Positions 47,583 through 56,164 of a stretch of DNA of 64,000 nt are shown one piece after another. The position numbers and the translations under genes were made by a program. The stretch lies in the NCBI GenBank assembly GCA_023548195.1, contig JAJHZJ010000014.1:15290718-15354717 (forward strand), read 5' to 3'. This DNA is from Bettongia penicillata ogilbyi (taxonomy: Eukaryota > Chordata > Mammalia > Diprotodontia > Potoroidae). The notes beneath the pieces were generated by a model. It saw only the letters and a list, made by a program, of their open reading frames with translations, was not told where the DNA came from and searched no databases. How positions within the stretch are numbered: position 1 is the stretch's first letter; the number at the start of each line of letters is the position of its first letter.

Positions 47583-48074
47583 GTTAGTCTTTATTATTCT
47601 GAAATTTTGCTTATCTATGGGTAATAGAAAAATGTATTCAAACTTATTAATTTTATTTCTTAGGTCAATTACATTCTCCTTGTAAATTAAAAAATTATAG
47701 ATCTATAATTTGAATCATCTTATATCAACAGAGAATCTGTTACCAAGTTTGATTTGTTAGTAGGGCCTTCTGAAAGTCTTATTGTATCATGTAGGTGACC
47801 CCGAGTTCTCTTAACAATCTGGTAGATTGTTGTTTCCTCATTACAACAATTAATATACTTGACTGAACTTCTCTAGTAAGTTGTTTTAATTGATGTAAAT
47901 ATCCTTTCCTTTCATCAATTCCCATTTTTTATCGGTAATTCATTAGTAGGTCAAGTTGAAGTTGTTTTTATTATGTACCATGTGTTCTTCATTTTATAGC
48001 TTTATATCTTTTTGATCTTAGATTATATTAGATTATACAGAGATAACTGATTGTAGAATGACTCAATTAGTAGT

Positions 48075-48600
48075 GATTTATTTCCTGTCTTTTAAAACAT
48101 GATCAGTTTCCTTTTGGAGGACACTTTATGCTGCTCATGTCCAGTGCCTTCTAATTCTTTGCTCAGTTTCATGTTAACTCTTTTATCTTTTCCTCAACAG
48201 TTCTCCATCACAATCCCTAAAGCAGTTATTCAAAAACTATTCTTAACTTCTCAAGCTGTATTCTTTACAGTGCCCCCATTCCTCTTGTTAGAAGCTTCTT
48301 CTCAGCCACAATTCCACATTCCAAATCATCATATTCCTTTGTTTAGTTCTTTTCCTCCTTTTGTTCTTGCCTTGTAGTAATGAGGTGGCCTTTCTCTGCT
48401 TGTCTTCTTGATCTCAGCTCTTCCCATCTCTAGGGGGTTTCCTTCTCTCCATTCCTCTCCCCCCCACCCCCTGCAATCATTTCTTCTTCTGATTTCTCTT
48501 ATCTATTGGCTCATTCCCTACTGCCTTCAAATACACCCAAATACTTCCCCCAAATATTTAAAAGCAAACAAACTTGACTGTCTTCCTTTCAGAGTCAATT
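48075..48600 (+). mobile_element. CR1-group LINE fragment
   Basis: The text 'ctattggctcattccctact', 'gccttcaaatacacccaaat' and 'caaacaaacttgactgtctt' matches the part of the CR1-group LINE at 7620-7700 ('ccattgcctacaaatatacc'). It is in sense, and an L1 is inserted at its right end. The stretch 47583-48074 shows nothing I can name. Confidence 0.65.
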
Positions 48601-49680
48601 CCTTTTTTTTTAAAATTTTTATTTATTTTAAACATTCTTTTAAAAAAAATTTTGAGTTCCAAATTCTCTGCTTCCCACTCCTCCCCCACCCACTGTGAAG
48701 CAGTATCTCAGTTATATATGTGAAATCATGTAAAACATTTCCATTAAATTAGCCATGTTACCAAAAAAGAAACGAAAAAGAAAAAAGCCTAAAGAAGGTG
48801 AAAAATGTATGCTTCATTCTGCACTTAAAGTTCACCAGTTCTCTCTCTGGAGGTGGATAGCATTTTTCAACATTAATCCTTTGGAGTTGTCTTGGATCAT
48901 TGTTTTGATTAGAGTAGCTAAGTCTTTCTCAATTGGCCATCCTTATGATATTGCTGTTGCTGTATGTAATATTCTCCTAGTTCTACTCACTTTACTTTGT
49001 ATCAGTTCATATTATTCTTCCTGACTTTTTCTTTGTTTTGTTCTTTTGTCTTGGGCTGGAGATTTGCTTCACTCCATCATTCTGTGGGTTCTGCAGCTCC
49101 AGAATTTGTTTAGAGTCCTTTTTAACAGGTGTTTGGCTGGGTTTGGGGAGAGCTTGCTAGCAAGTCTGTGCTGTTACTCTGCCATCTTGGCTCCACCCCC
49201 CTCCCCATTTAGGGAATGATGGAGTAGTAGAAAATTATATTTGGATGAAGAAATTTCAGAGTTGATCCTCGTAGTGGAACACTTGTGGGTGATGGTGAAA
49301 TAAAGGACCTTTCCATTATGAAGGGAATTGTGATTTTCTCATTAATTGATATGCTATGTGTAATGAGTATACTAATAGATTAGAAGTATTTGGCTGGGTT
49401 TCGGGGCAGAATGCTAGCAAATCCATGCTGTTACTCTGCCATCTTGGCTCCATCCCCCTTTCATCATGTCTTAGAGAACAATAGTATCCTCTTATACCAT
49501 AAGCAATAATTTGTTTAGCCATTCCAAATTGCTGTGCATTCCCACAGTTTCCAGTTCTTTGCCATCAGAAAACAATTTGCATATACATAGTTTTAGACAT
49601 GTGACCTCTTTTCATTGATCTCTTTGGCATGTAGGCTTAGCTGGTACCTATAAGCACTCAAGTTTTGGTCAAAGAGCTAT
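48601..49680 (-). mobile_element. Antisense L1 3' end, interrupted
   Basis: Reversed L1 3' text runs from 48601 to about 49022 ('atattattcttcctgac') and resumes at about 49463 ('tcatcatgtcttagagaaca') to about 49680. The two parts join without loss relative to other copies. The piece between them consists of L1 5' UTR text. Confidence 0.8.
49025..49462 (-). mobile_element. L1 5'-UTR-only insertion with a duplicated edge
   Basis: A T-rich start (49025-49047, as expected for a reversed A-tail) is followed by about 160 bp of L1 5' UTR ending 'gccatcttggctccaccccc'. Then come 184 bp of unrelated DNA (49205-49388) and a second copy of the outer about 72 bp of the UTR (49389-49460). The copies at 49131-49202 and 49389-49460 share 'gctgttactctgccatcttg'. 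Confidence 0.65.
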
Positions 49681-50054
49681 CTATTCTTTATTATATAAAC
49701 CGTGATATAGAAATAAATTTATTTTTTTCAGAAACCACTAAAATTAAATCAGCTCCTTTCCAAACATACTTTTTAATGTTTTTTAGTAAATAATAAAAAG
49801 AGTACTTTTTTGCCTTCTTTTTGGCCAGGGTCATCTTTATCAGTTTCTTGTAATGTTTTCCAAATTCTTTCTGGCAGTATCATTTATCCCTATGTGAAAT
49901 GCCAAAAGTGGATAGTGATTGTTGAATTGGAAATTCCTTGGAATATAGCAAAGCCTAGTAAAAGGTCATCACCAATCACTGGTAATTATTTTTTTCCTGT
50001 GATTCTTATTTGATGGTACCTCTCCTGTAAAGCTGCATAATTATTCCTTTGAGG

Positions 50055-50150
50055 GTCTATATACTATTCTAGGTGCTTGGGACACAAATACAAAAGCAAG
50101 ACAGTCTCTACCCTCTAGGAGCATACATTCTACTAGAGGTGATAGCCTGT
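50055..50150 (+). repeat. Old interspersed repeat fragment
   Basis: The text 'ctattctaggtgcttgggac' plus 'ctctaggagcatacattcta' is the same motif as at 375 and 22035. The adjoining stretches 49681-50054 and 50151-50616 have no gene. Confidence 0.45.
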
Positions 50151-50622
50151 TCACAGACAGTGATGCCCCAATAGATATTCCTATGGTAGTACAGTTTACA
50201 TGACGAGCATATTTCACCTCACTTCCTTTTAGGAGAGTGGGTGGAATTGATTCTCATGACCATGCCTAGCTCTTCCTTCTGGGATTCCAACTCAGGGCGT
50301 GAACTCTTGAGGTCTCTACTTCCCCTTCCTTGACCATAAGTCTCTGGTTCAAGTCAGTTTATCTGCTTGGAGATAATGAAGTTAGTTTATGAGAGCTTTA
50401 GTCCAGGACAAAAAATTCTTGTTCCTCTATGCTTTTTTTATTTGCAAAAGTAGAAATTTTATTAACAAAATTCACATAATATTCTGAGTCCCCTGGTAAT
50501 CATTTGATTGCCAAACCAGAAAGATGGTCTCAGAGACATTTGAATTTGGTGTAGTCAGTTATTCTAGGTCTTTCCTTCTCCCCAAACACATTATTTATAG
50601 TAAAAATGCCAGCTATGCTTCC

Positions 50623-51590
50623 TGTTGCGTAGCAGGTGAAAAATGAAATGTCTGAGGAAACGAAGGTTCAAGCTTTTGAGCATTTTGATTTATTAAGCGA
50701 TGCCAGTTGCCTAAATGGAATCAGGTTTCTTCTTTAGCTAATTGCTGGACCCTGAATACAGAGGGAGGCAGACTTTTAAAATTGATTAAAAACAACTAAT
50801 CAAATAAGGACAGTTAATTAAAAGGAAACAATACAATGTTAGGTAATACGATTTCTAATTAGAATAAAGATTAAGGACTTTCCAAGTTGGGAGTGTTCCA
50901 AGAGGGAAGTTCCAAGAGTGACCAGATGCAGTTCCTTAAAATCAGAAAAGGAGGTGTCTCGTTCCACACAGTGTTTGTAAAAAGTCAAAGAAACATTGAA
51001 ATAATTACTGATTGATCAGTATGGAGCCAGTTTTCAGATAAGACATGAGTTGCTTGAGATTTGCAATTATGAGGAAATTCCTTGTATCAGTCTTTGGATC
51101 TTACTGAGTTTCTTGTCAAAAGGTCCTTAGTTAAGGGTCTCCAGTTAACAGGTAGAGATGATCCAGTTTCCCAACCATGCAGGGTTAGGTTCAAACAATG
51201 CAATAAGGTTTTCCCCCAGTTTCCATAACTGAATAAGGTTTTGTCATGGGATAAAACTAGACTAGGCCTATAATTGAATAGAAAGGGAGTTGAACTGGCT
51301 GTAGAATTGAGTCACAAGATAAAGTCAGTATGTTCCACTCAGTTCCCACAATTAACTACTTGCTGTCCTCATCCCCTCAATTCCCTCAGTTGCAAGCAAC
51401 AGTGAAATAGAAGGGAGAAACAGTAGAGTAAATTCACTGTCTTAGAGATTCCTCTGATTAGATATAATTTAGTCACTTCTTGCTTGATTCTCTCAATAAG
51501 CTGAGTGATGAGTCAAGGAAGGGAAAATGCCCCAGCTGTTATGAAGTTTAGAATCAGTATCCTAGAAGGCATCCTTTTCCTACTGTTACA
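50623..51590 (-). mobile_element. Solo LTR, class-II (ERVK)-like
   Basis: The 968-bp segment starts TGTTGCG and ends GTTACA. The flanking 6-mers GCTTCC (50617-50622) and GCTCCC (51591-51596) differ at one site, and 6-bp duplications are typical of class-II elements. On the minus strand an AATAAA signal (complement of 50689-50694) lies about 65-70 bp before the 3' end, in the right place for an R/U5 border. There are no internal genes. Confidence 0.8.
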
Positions 51591-51771
51591 GCTCCCCCTA
51601 AATGTCACTTATCAAATACAAGAGGTTTTTTTAGGTAAAGGGAGCATTAACAACTGGGAAGAATAAGGGAAGTGCTCTTGGGGAATAGATGTAGATTGTA
51701 TGGTCTTTGGAGGAAACTGTACAATTCTGCTTACCTTTTACTTCCTGGAAGCATATCCTTATCCTCTTATT

Positions 51772-52396
51772 CAGAGGTTTCCAAACTTATTTGGCCTACC
51801 ACCTCCTTTTTTAAAAAAAAAATTTACTCAATTCCTCTCTGGAAATCTACTTTCTTCTTTAACCTTTTAACTTTTTTTTTTATTTGCATCATTTCAAAAA
51901 CAATTTAAAAATTTTTTGGAAAAAATGATGCATCTTGAATTTAATAATTTATTATAAATTTGTGTCTTTTTTCCTGCATTGAAATTTTGATGATACAATA
52001 TCGCATCATGTAACTGATAGTATTGAATTGTAAACAAGTTGTTACTAGCACATACTCCTGCTGATGCATGCTGGGCATTCTTAACATATGATGTGCTCGC
52101 CTGTCAAGACTCATTTATTAAGACCTGTTAGCAGACCTGATCACTGATTGGTTATAACTGGCATTTTGTATGTTCATTTGGAAAATAATGTAATCACTAT
52201 GACTCTAACTCTGTTATGCAACAGATGAGACATGTTTGAAAGGTTTTTCAAAATTTTCTTATCTTTTTTTCTTATACTTCCACTTCTCCCTTATTTTTAT
52301 TCAATGCTTCCCGATTGCGTCCGAGGCTACTACTGCCCCCCTCAGATGATTCCAGCACCCTCCAGGGGGTGGTATTGTCCACTTTGGAAATCTATG
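51772..52396. mobile_element. hAT-type DNA transposon, non-autonomous
   Basis: The 625-bp element is flanked by a perfect 8-bp target duplication CTCTTATT (51764-51771 and 52397-52404). Its ends are CAGAGGTTTCCAAA on the left and, inverted, CATAGATTTCCAAA on the right. The right part is GC-richer ('ccctccagggggtggtattg'). It has no transposase frame. The text is familiar as a dispersed mammalian hAT family, but I cannot give the family name. Confidence 0.9.
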
Positions 52397-52446
52397 CTCT
52401 TATTGGTCATTCTCCATGTGATATAGTGCTATGTAAAACTACCACT

Positions 52447-52702
52447 TATTTGTTGTTGTTCTATCATTTTCCAGTTGTGTCCAACTCTTTGTGAACCCAT
52501 TTGGGATTTTCTTGCCAAAGATACTAGAGTGGTTGGCCATTTCTTTCTCCAACTTGCTTTACAGATGAGGAAATTGAGGCAAACAAGATTATGTGTTCAG
52601 AGTCACACAGCTCTGAAGTATTTGAGGCCAGATTTGAATATAGAAAGATGAGTTGTCCTGACTCCAGGTCTGGCACTCTATCCACTGTGTCACCAAACTG
52701 TG
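52447..52702 (-). mobile_element. Marsupial-type tRNA-derived SINE
   Basis: The reversed SINE reads 'gttgtgtccaactctttgtg', 'ttgccaaagatactagagtg', 'acagatgaggaaattgaggc', 'cctgactccaggtctggcac' and 'tctatccactgtgtcacc'. The stretch 52703-53237 up to the exon has no other feature. Confidence 0.9.
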
Positions 52703-53237
52703 TTTTTATAGAACTATGAAGCTTAGTTTATTATATCTCTAGGGTTTTCATTTTTTATTTAATTTTTCCTGGGATAAGGTTATTTTGTTTGTCTGGCTTT
52801 GATTATCTGGCATCCCTACCCAAGTTAATATGTTTTTAGTCTTTTTGAATCCCCCTGACTGTCTTGTCAACAAATTTCATAAAGAGGTCATTTATATGTC
52901 CATGAAAAGTGATGATGATTAATGGAATAGTGCCAATCTAGAAGTTTGTTTTTAATGGCATATCAATCAGATTTTGTCCTTGAGCCTCTTCTCTTAAAAT
53001 GTTTAACTGTTTAATCAGTGACTTGAATGCTTTTTTAAAAATACTGTTTGTGATCTGAGATTCTATTTAATTTCCTTTTAGTTTTTTAAAATTAGAGTTT
53101 GTAGACAGTAAAAGTTTTGTACTAAATGTTAAAAACATGTAGTTTTTTACTTTGGTACATCTTTAATGGTCATATACCACCTATCTGGCATATATTTAAA
53201 GGAACTCTTAATTATATGAATGTTTTAATATTTTCAG

Positions 53238-53370
53238 GGAGTACCACTTGACTTCTTGGTTTTACATGATACTAACTCAATAATATCCCTGGTGGAAAGT
53301 AACATACCTATCCAAAATAATGAGCCAGTTAAGGAATATGAAGAAGATGACATGGAGACTTTAAATCTAG
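53238..53370 (+). CDS. TXNDC16: TXNDC16 coding exon (window exon 8)
   Basis: The exon is 133 nt, between 'atattttcag' and gtaatg. It starts in phase 0 and encodes GVPLDFLVLHDTNSIISLVE, SNIPIQNNEPVKEYEEDDME and TNLN-like TLNL, then one base of the next Gly codon. LDFLVLHD is the last strand of the third thioredoxin-like domain. The acidic run EYEEDD forms a flexible linker, the part where I recall most variation among orthologues. Confidence 0.9.
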
Positions 53371-53724
53371 GTAATGCTTGTCATGCTTTTTTTCTGTCAT
53401 ACTAAAATTTGCTTTGAATCCTATTTATCAATTTTCTATTATGAAATATATTCATATATAGTCCTGTGCACCACTCATAGAAACCTACTTTGAAAAAAAT
53501 AAGATTTTTAAAAGTCAGTAGTTATGAAATTACTATACTTTTCACCATAATATTAGTCAGTGACATCCAGACTCTTAATATATGTTGTTCATAGATTTAA
53601 AAAAAAATTTAATTGAGCATCATTTCTTTTTAGCTTCTGGCTTCTTCCACAGTCTAGAAACTTCTACATATTTGTTGGCAAAGATTTGTACATATTAGAA
53701 TGCTCTAATATTTTATTTTAATCT

Positions 53725-53806
53725 TTTAAATAATAATATCTCATATATATTATACATAGCTTTAAGGTTTACTTTTCATATATTACCTCAATTGATTCTC
53801 ACTACA
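53725..53806 (-). mobile_element. MIR left part, interrupted
   Basis: The text 'agctttaaggtttacttttc' and 'attacctcaattgattctca' follows the reversed MIR just before its core. The rest of the MIR appears only after the ORF1 element, at about 55566-55600 ('taagttaggtcttcctgact'), and the middle of about 110 bp is missing. Confidence 0.65.
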
Positions 53807-54941
53807 GTCTTTGAAAGTCGAATTTTCTTTTCAGCTCTGGTCTTTTCATCAAGAATGCTTGAAAGTGCTCTGTTTCATTGAAAGACCATATTTTCCCCTG
53901 AAGTATTATACTCAGTTTTGCTGGGTAGGTGATTCTTGGTTTTAGTCCTAGTTCCTTTGACTTCTGGAATATCCTGTTCCACGCCCTTTGATCCCTTAAT
54001 GTAGAAACTGCTAGATCTTGTGTTATCCTGATTTTATTTCCACAATACTGGAATTGTTTCTTTCTAGCTGCTTGTAAGATTTTCTCCTTGACCTGGGAAT
54101 TCTGGAATTTGGCCATAATGTTCCTAGGAGTTTCTCTTTTTGGATCTCTTTCAGGTGGTGATGGATGGATTCCTTGAATACTTATTTTGCCTTCTGGTTG
54201 TAGAATATCAGGGCAGTTTTCCTTGATAATTTCATGAAAGATGATGTCTAGGCTCTTTTTTTGATCCTGGCTTTCAGGTAGTCCCATAATTTTTAAATTG
54301 TCTCTCCTGGATCTATTTTCCAGGTCAGTCATTTTTCCAATGAGATGTTTCACATTCTCTTCCATTTTTTCATTCTTTTGGTTTTGTTTGGTGATTTCTT
54401 GGTTTCTCAGAAAGTCATTAGACTCCATCCGTTCCATTCTAATTTTGAGAGAACTATTCTCTTCAGTGAGCTTTTGAACCTCTTTTTCCATTTGGCTAAT
54501 TCTGCTTTTGAAAGCATTCTTCTCCTCATTGGCTTTTTGAAGCTCTTTTGCCAGTTGAGTGAGCCTATTTTTCAAGGTGTTATTTTCTTCAGCATTTTTT
54601 TGGGTCTCCTTTACCAAGGTATTGACCTGTTTTTCATGCTTTTCTTGCATCTCTCTCATTTCTCTTCCCAGTTTTTCCTTCACCCGTCTAACTTGATTTT
54701 CAAAATCCTTTTTGAGCTCTTCCATGACCTGAGCCCATTGGATATCTATTTCAGATGTTTGGGGTACAGAGGCCTTGACTTCTCTGTCTTTCCCTGATGG
54801 TAAGCATTGTTCCTCATCATCAGAAATGAAAGGCGGGAACATCTGTTCCCCAAGAAAGTACCCTTCTATGGTCTTATTTTTTTTTTCCCTTTTCTGGGCA
54901 TTTCCCCAGCCAGTTACTTGACTTCTGAGATTCCTCTCCAC
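53802..54941 (-). CDS. L1/HAL1 ORF1 protein, intact reading frame
   Basis: A 379-codon frame encodes an L1 ORF1-type RNA-binding protein. The N-terminal part (1-70) includes GYFLGEQMFPPFISDDEE. A long heptad-rich coiled coil follows (about 72-207; MEELKKDFENQVRRVKEK, EENSSLKIRMERMESNDF), then the RRM-like domain (about 213-295; RRDNLKIMGLPE, PPERDPKRETPRNIMAKFQN) and the C-terminal domain (about 296-375; NKIRITQDLAVSTLRDQRAW, RITYPAKLSIILQGK). ORF1 proteins trimerise and bind L1 RNA. The last genuine codon is near 53811; the final residues and the stop come from flanking DNA. No frame break is seen, so it is among the youngest copies here. Expression from an intron is unproven. Confidence 0.9.
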   Translation of the reverse strand: MERNLRSQVTGWGNAQKREKKNKTIEGYFLGEQMFPPFISDDEEQCLPSGKDREVKASVPQTSEIDIQWAQVMEELKKDFENQVRRVKEKLGREMREMQEKHEKQVNTLVKETQKNAEENNTLKNRLTQLAKELQKANEEKNAFKSRISQMEKEVQKLTEENSSLKIRMERMESNDFLRNQEITKQNQKNEKMEENVKHLIGKMTDLENRSRRDNLKIMGLPESQDQKKSLDIIFHEIIKENCPDILQPEGKISIQGIHPSPPERDPKRETPRNIMAKFQNSQVKEKILQAARKKQFQYCGNKIRITQDLAVSTLRDQRAWNRIFQKSKELGLKPRITYPAKLSIILQGKIWSFNETEHFQAFLMKRPELKRKFDFQRL

Positions 54942-55563
54942 CTCTGCCTTGCCTCCAGATCCGCCCAGCTAGAGCTTGGGGTCTGAGATTCAAATGCTGC
55001 TTCCTAGCCTCAGGGCTTTCAGAGGGGCAGGACTGCTATTCAGTGTGAGATTAAGTTCAGGTGCTTAGGTGAGGGCAGGGCCGCCTCACAGGGCTCAGTT
55101 CCCTTAGGGGGTTTATGCAGAGACCTTCAACAATGGATCAACTCCTGCCTGCTTTGGGAGCTCCTGTCTGCTGCTGCCTCTGCTGCTGCCTCATAAGGGG
55201 GCCTGAGTTATGGGAACACCCCACTCCCCTCTTGGTGAGCCAGACTGGCTCTCTCACTAACCTTTGGCATCTGTGGGTAGATGGACCTGTGTGGCCGCTG
55301 GAGATTCCGTCCCTGAAGCCTGCTCAGATCTGGTCCTCTTGTTGCCGCACGGCCAAGGCAAGGCTGGGCTCCGCTCCAAGTCTGGTGCGTGACAGACCTT
55401 TGGTGTCCGTTTTTAAGGGCTTTCTGGAACAGAAATCTCCTCCACTCCATTGTTGTGTGGCTTCCATTGCTCCAGAATTTGTTGGGAGTTCCTCTTTATA
55501 GGTAATTTATGGGCTGAGGGTTCAGAGCTAGCATATGTGAGTCTTTCTACTCCGCCATCTTTC
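53811..55563 (-). mobile_element. 3'-truncated L1/HAL1 insertion
   Basis: The element keeps a full-looking 5' UTR (54942-55563, ending 'ctactccgccatctttctg', the reverse of 'agatggcggagtag') and ORF1. It stops within the last ORF1 codons, with no 3' UTR and no poly(A). I see no target duplication, and the flanking MIR has lost its middle. This fits an endonuclease-independent insertion or a later deletion. Confidence 0.75.
54942..55563 (-). promoter_or_regulatory. L1/HAL1 5' UTR with CpG sites
   Basis: About 620 bp upstream of ORF1 are GC-richer than the surroundings, with CpG-containing text such as 'ccgcacggccaaggca' and 'ccgctggagattccgtccct'. L1 5' UTRs of this kind act as internal promoters, often in both directions. 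The + strand frame of 128 residues at 55115-55501 is an accident of this GC-rich text. Confidence 0.7.
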
Positions 55564-55600
55564 TGTGGTGGAATTTTAAGTTAGGTCTTCCTGACTTTAA

Positions 55601-56160
55601 AAAAAAAATTTAAGTATTTTTTCTTATTTAAGATTTCATTTTCCCCAGTTACATGTAAAAACAATTTTTAACATTTGTTTTTAAAATTTTGACTTCCAGA
55701 TTCTCTCCCTCCTTCCCCACCCACCCACCTCATTGAGAAGGCAATCAATTCCATATAAGTCCATATAAGTTGTTTATGTGTAGTCATGCAAAATATATCC
55801 ATAGTAGTCATGATGTAAAAAAAAAAAACAGACCAAAATAACTCAGAAATAAAGTTTAAAAAGTATGCTTCAGTCTGTATTCAGACACCATCAGTTCTTT
55901 CTCTGGAGATGGATAACGTTTTTCATACCAAGTCCTTCAGAGTTGCCATGGATCATTGTACTGCTGAGAATAGCTAAGTCATTCACAGCTGATAATCTTA
56001 CAATATTGCTGTTATTTTGTACCCAATACATTTCACTTTGGATCAACATGTGCAGATCTTTCCAGGTTTTCCTGAGAGCATACTGCTCTTGATTACATAC
56101 CACAACTTTTTTAGCCATTCCCCAATTGATAGGTATCCCCTCAATTTCTGATTATTTTTC
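55601..56160 (-). mobile_element. Antisense L1 3' end
   Basis: The reversed 3' UTR starts 'tttccccagttacatgtaaa' and runs through 'tcagttctttctctggagat' to 'cccaattgataggtatcccc', where another L1 begins. It belongs to the same 3'-UTR type as the element at 16490. Confidence 0.8.
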
Positions 56161-56164
56161 TTAT

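Noticed and set aside
54345..54797. 150-residue + frame
   Set aside because: It is the exact antisense shadow of the L1 ORF1 coiled-coil region.
55115..55501. 128-residue + frame that might be a gene
   Set aside because: It lies wholly on the antisense side of the GC-rich L1/HAL1 5' UTR; GC-rich DNA has few stops by chance.
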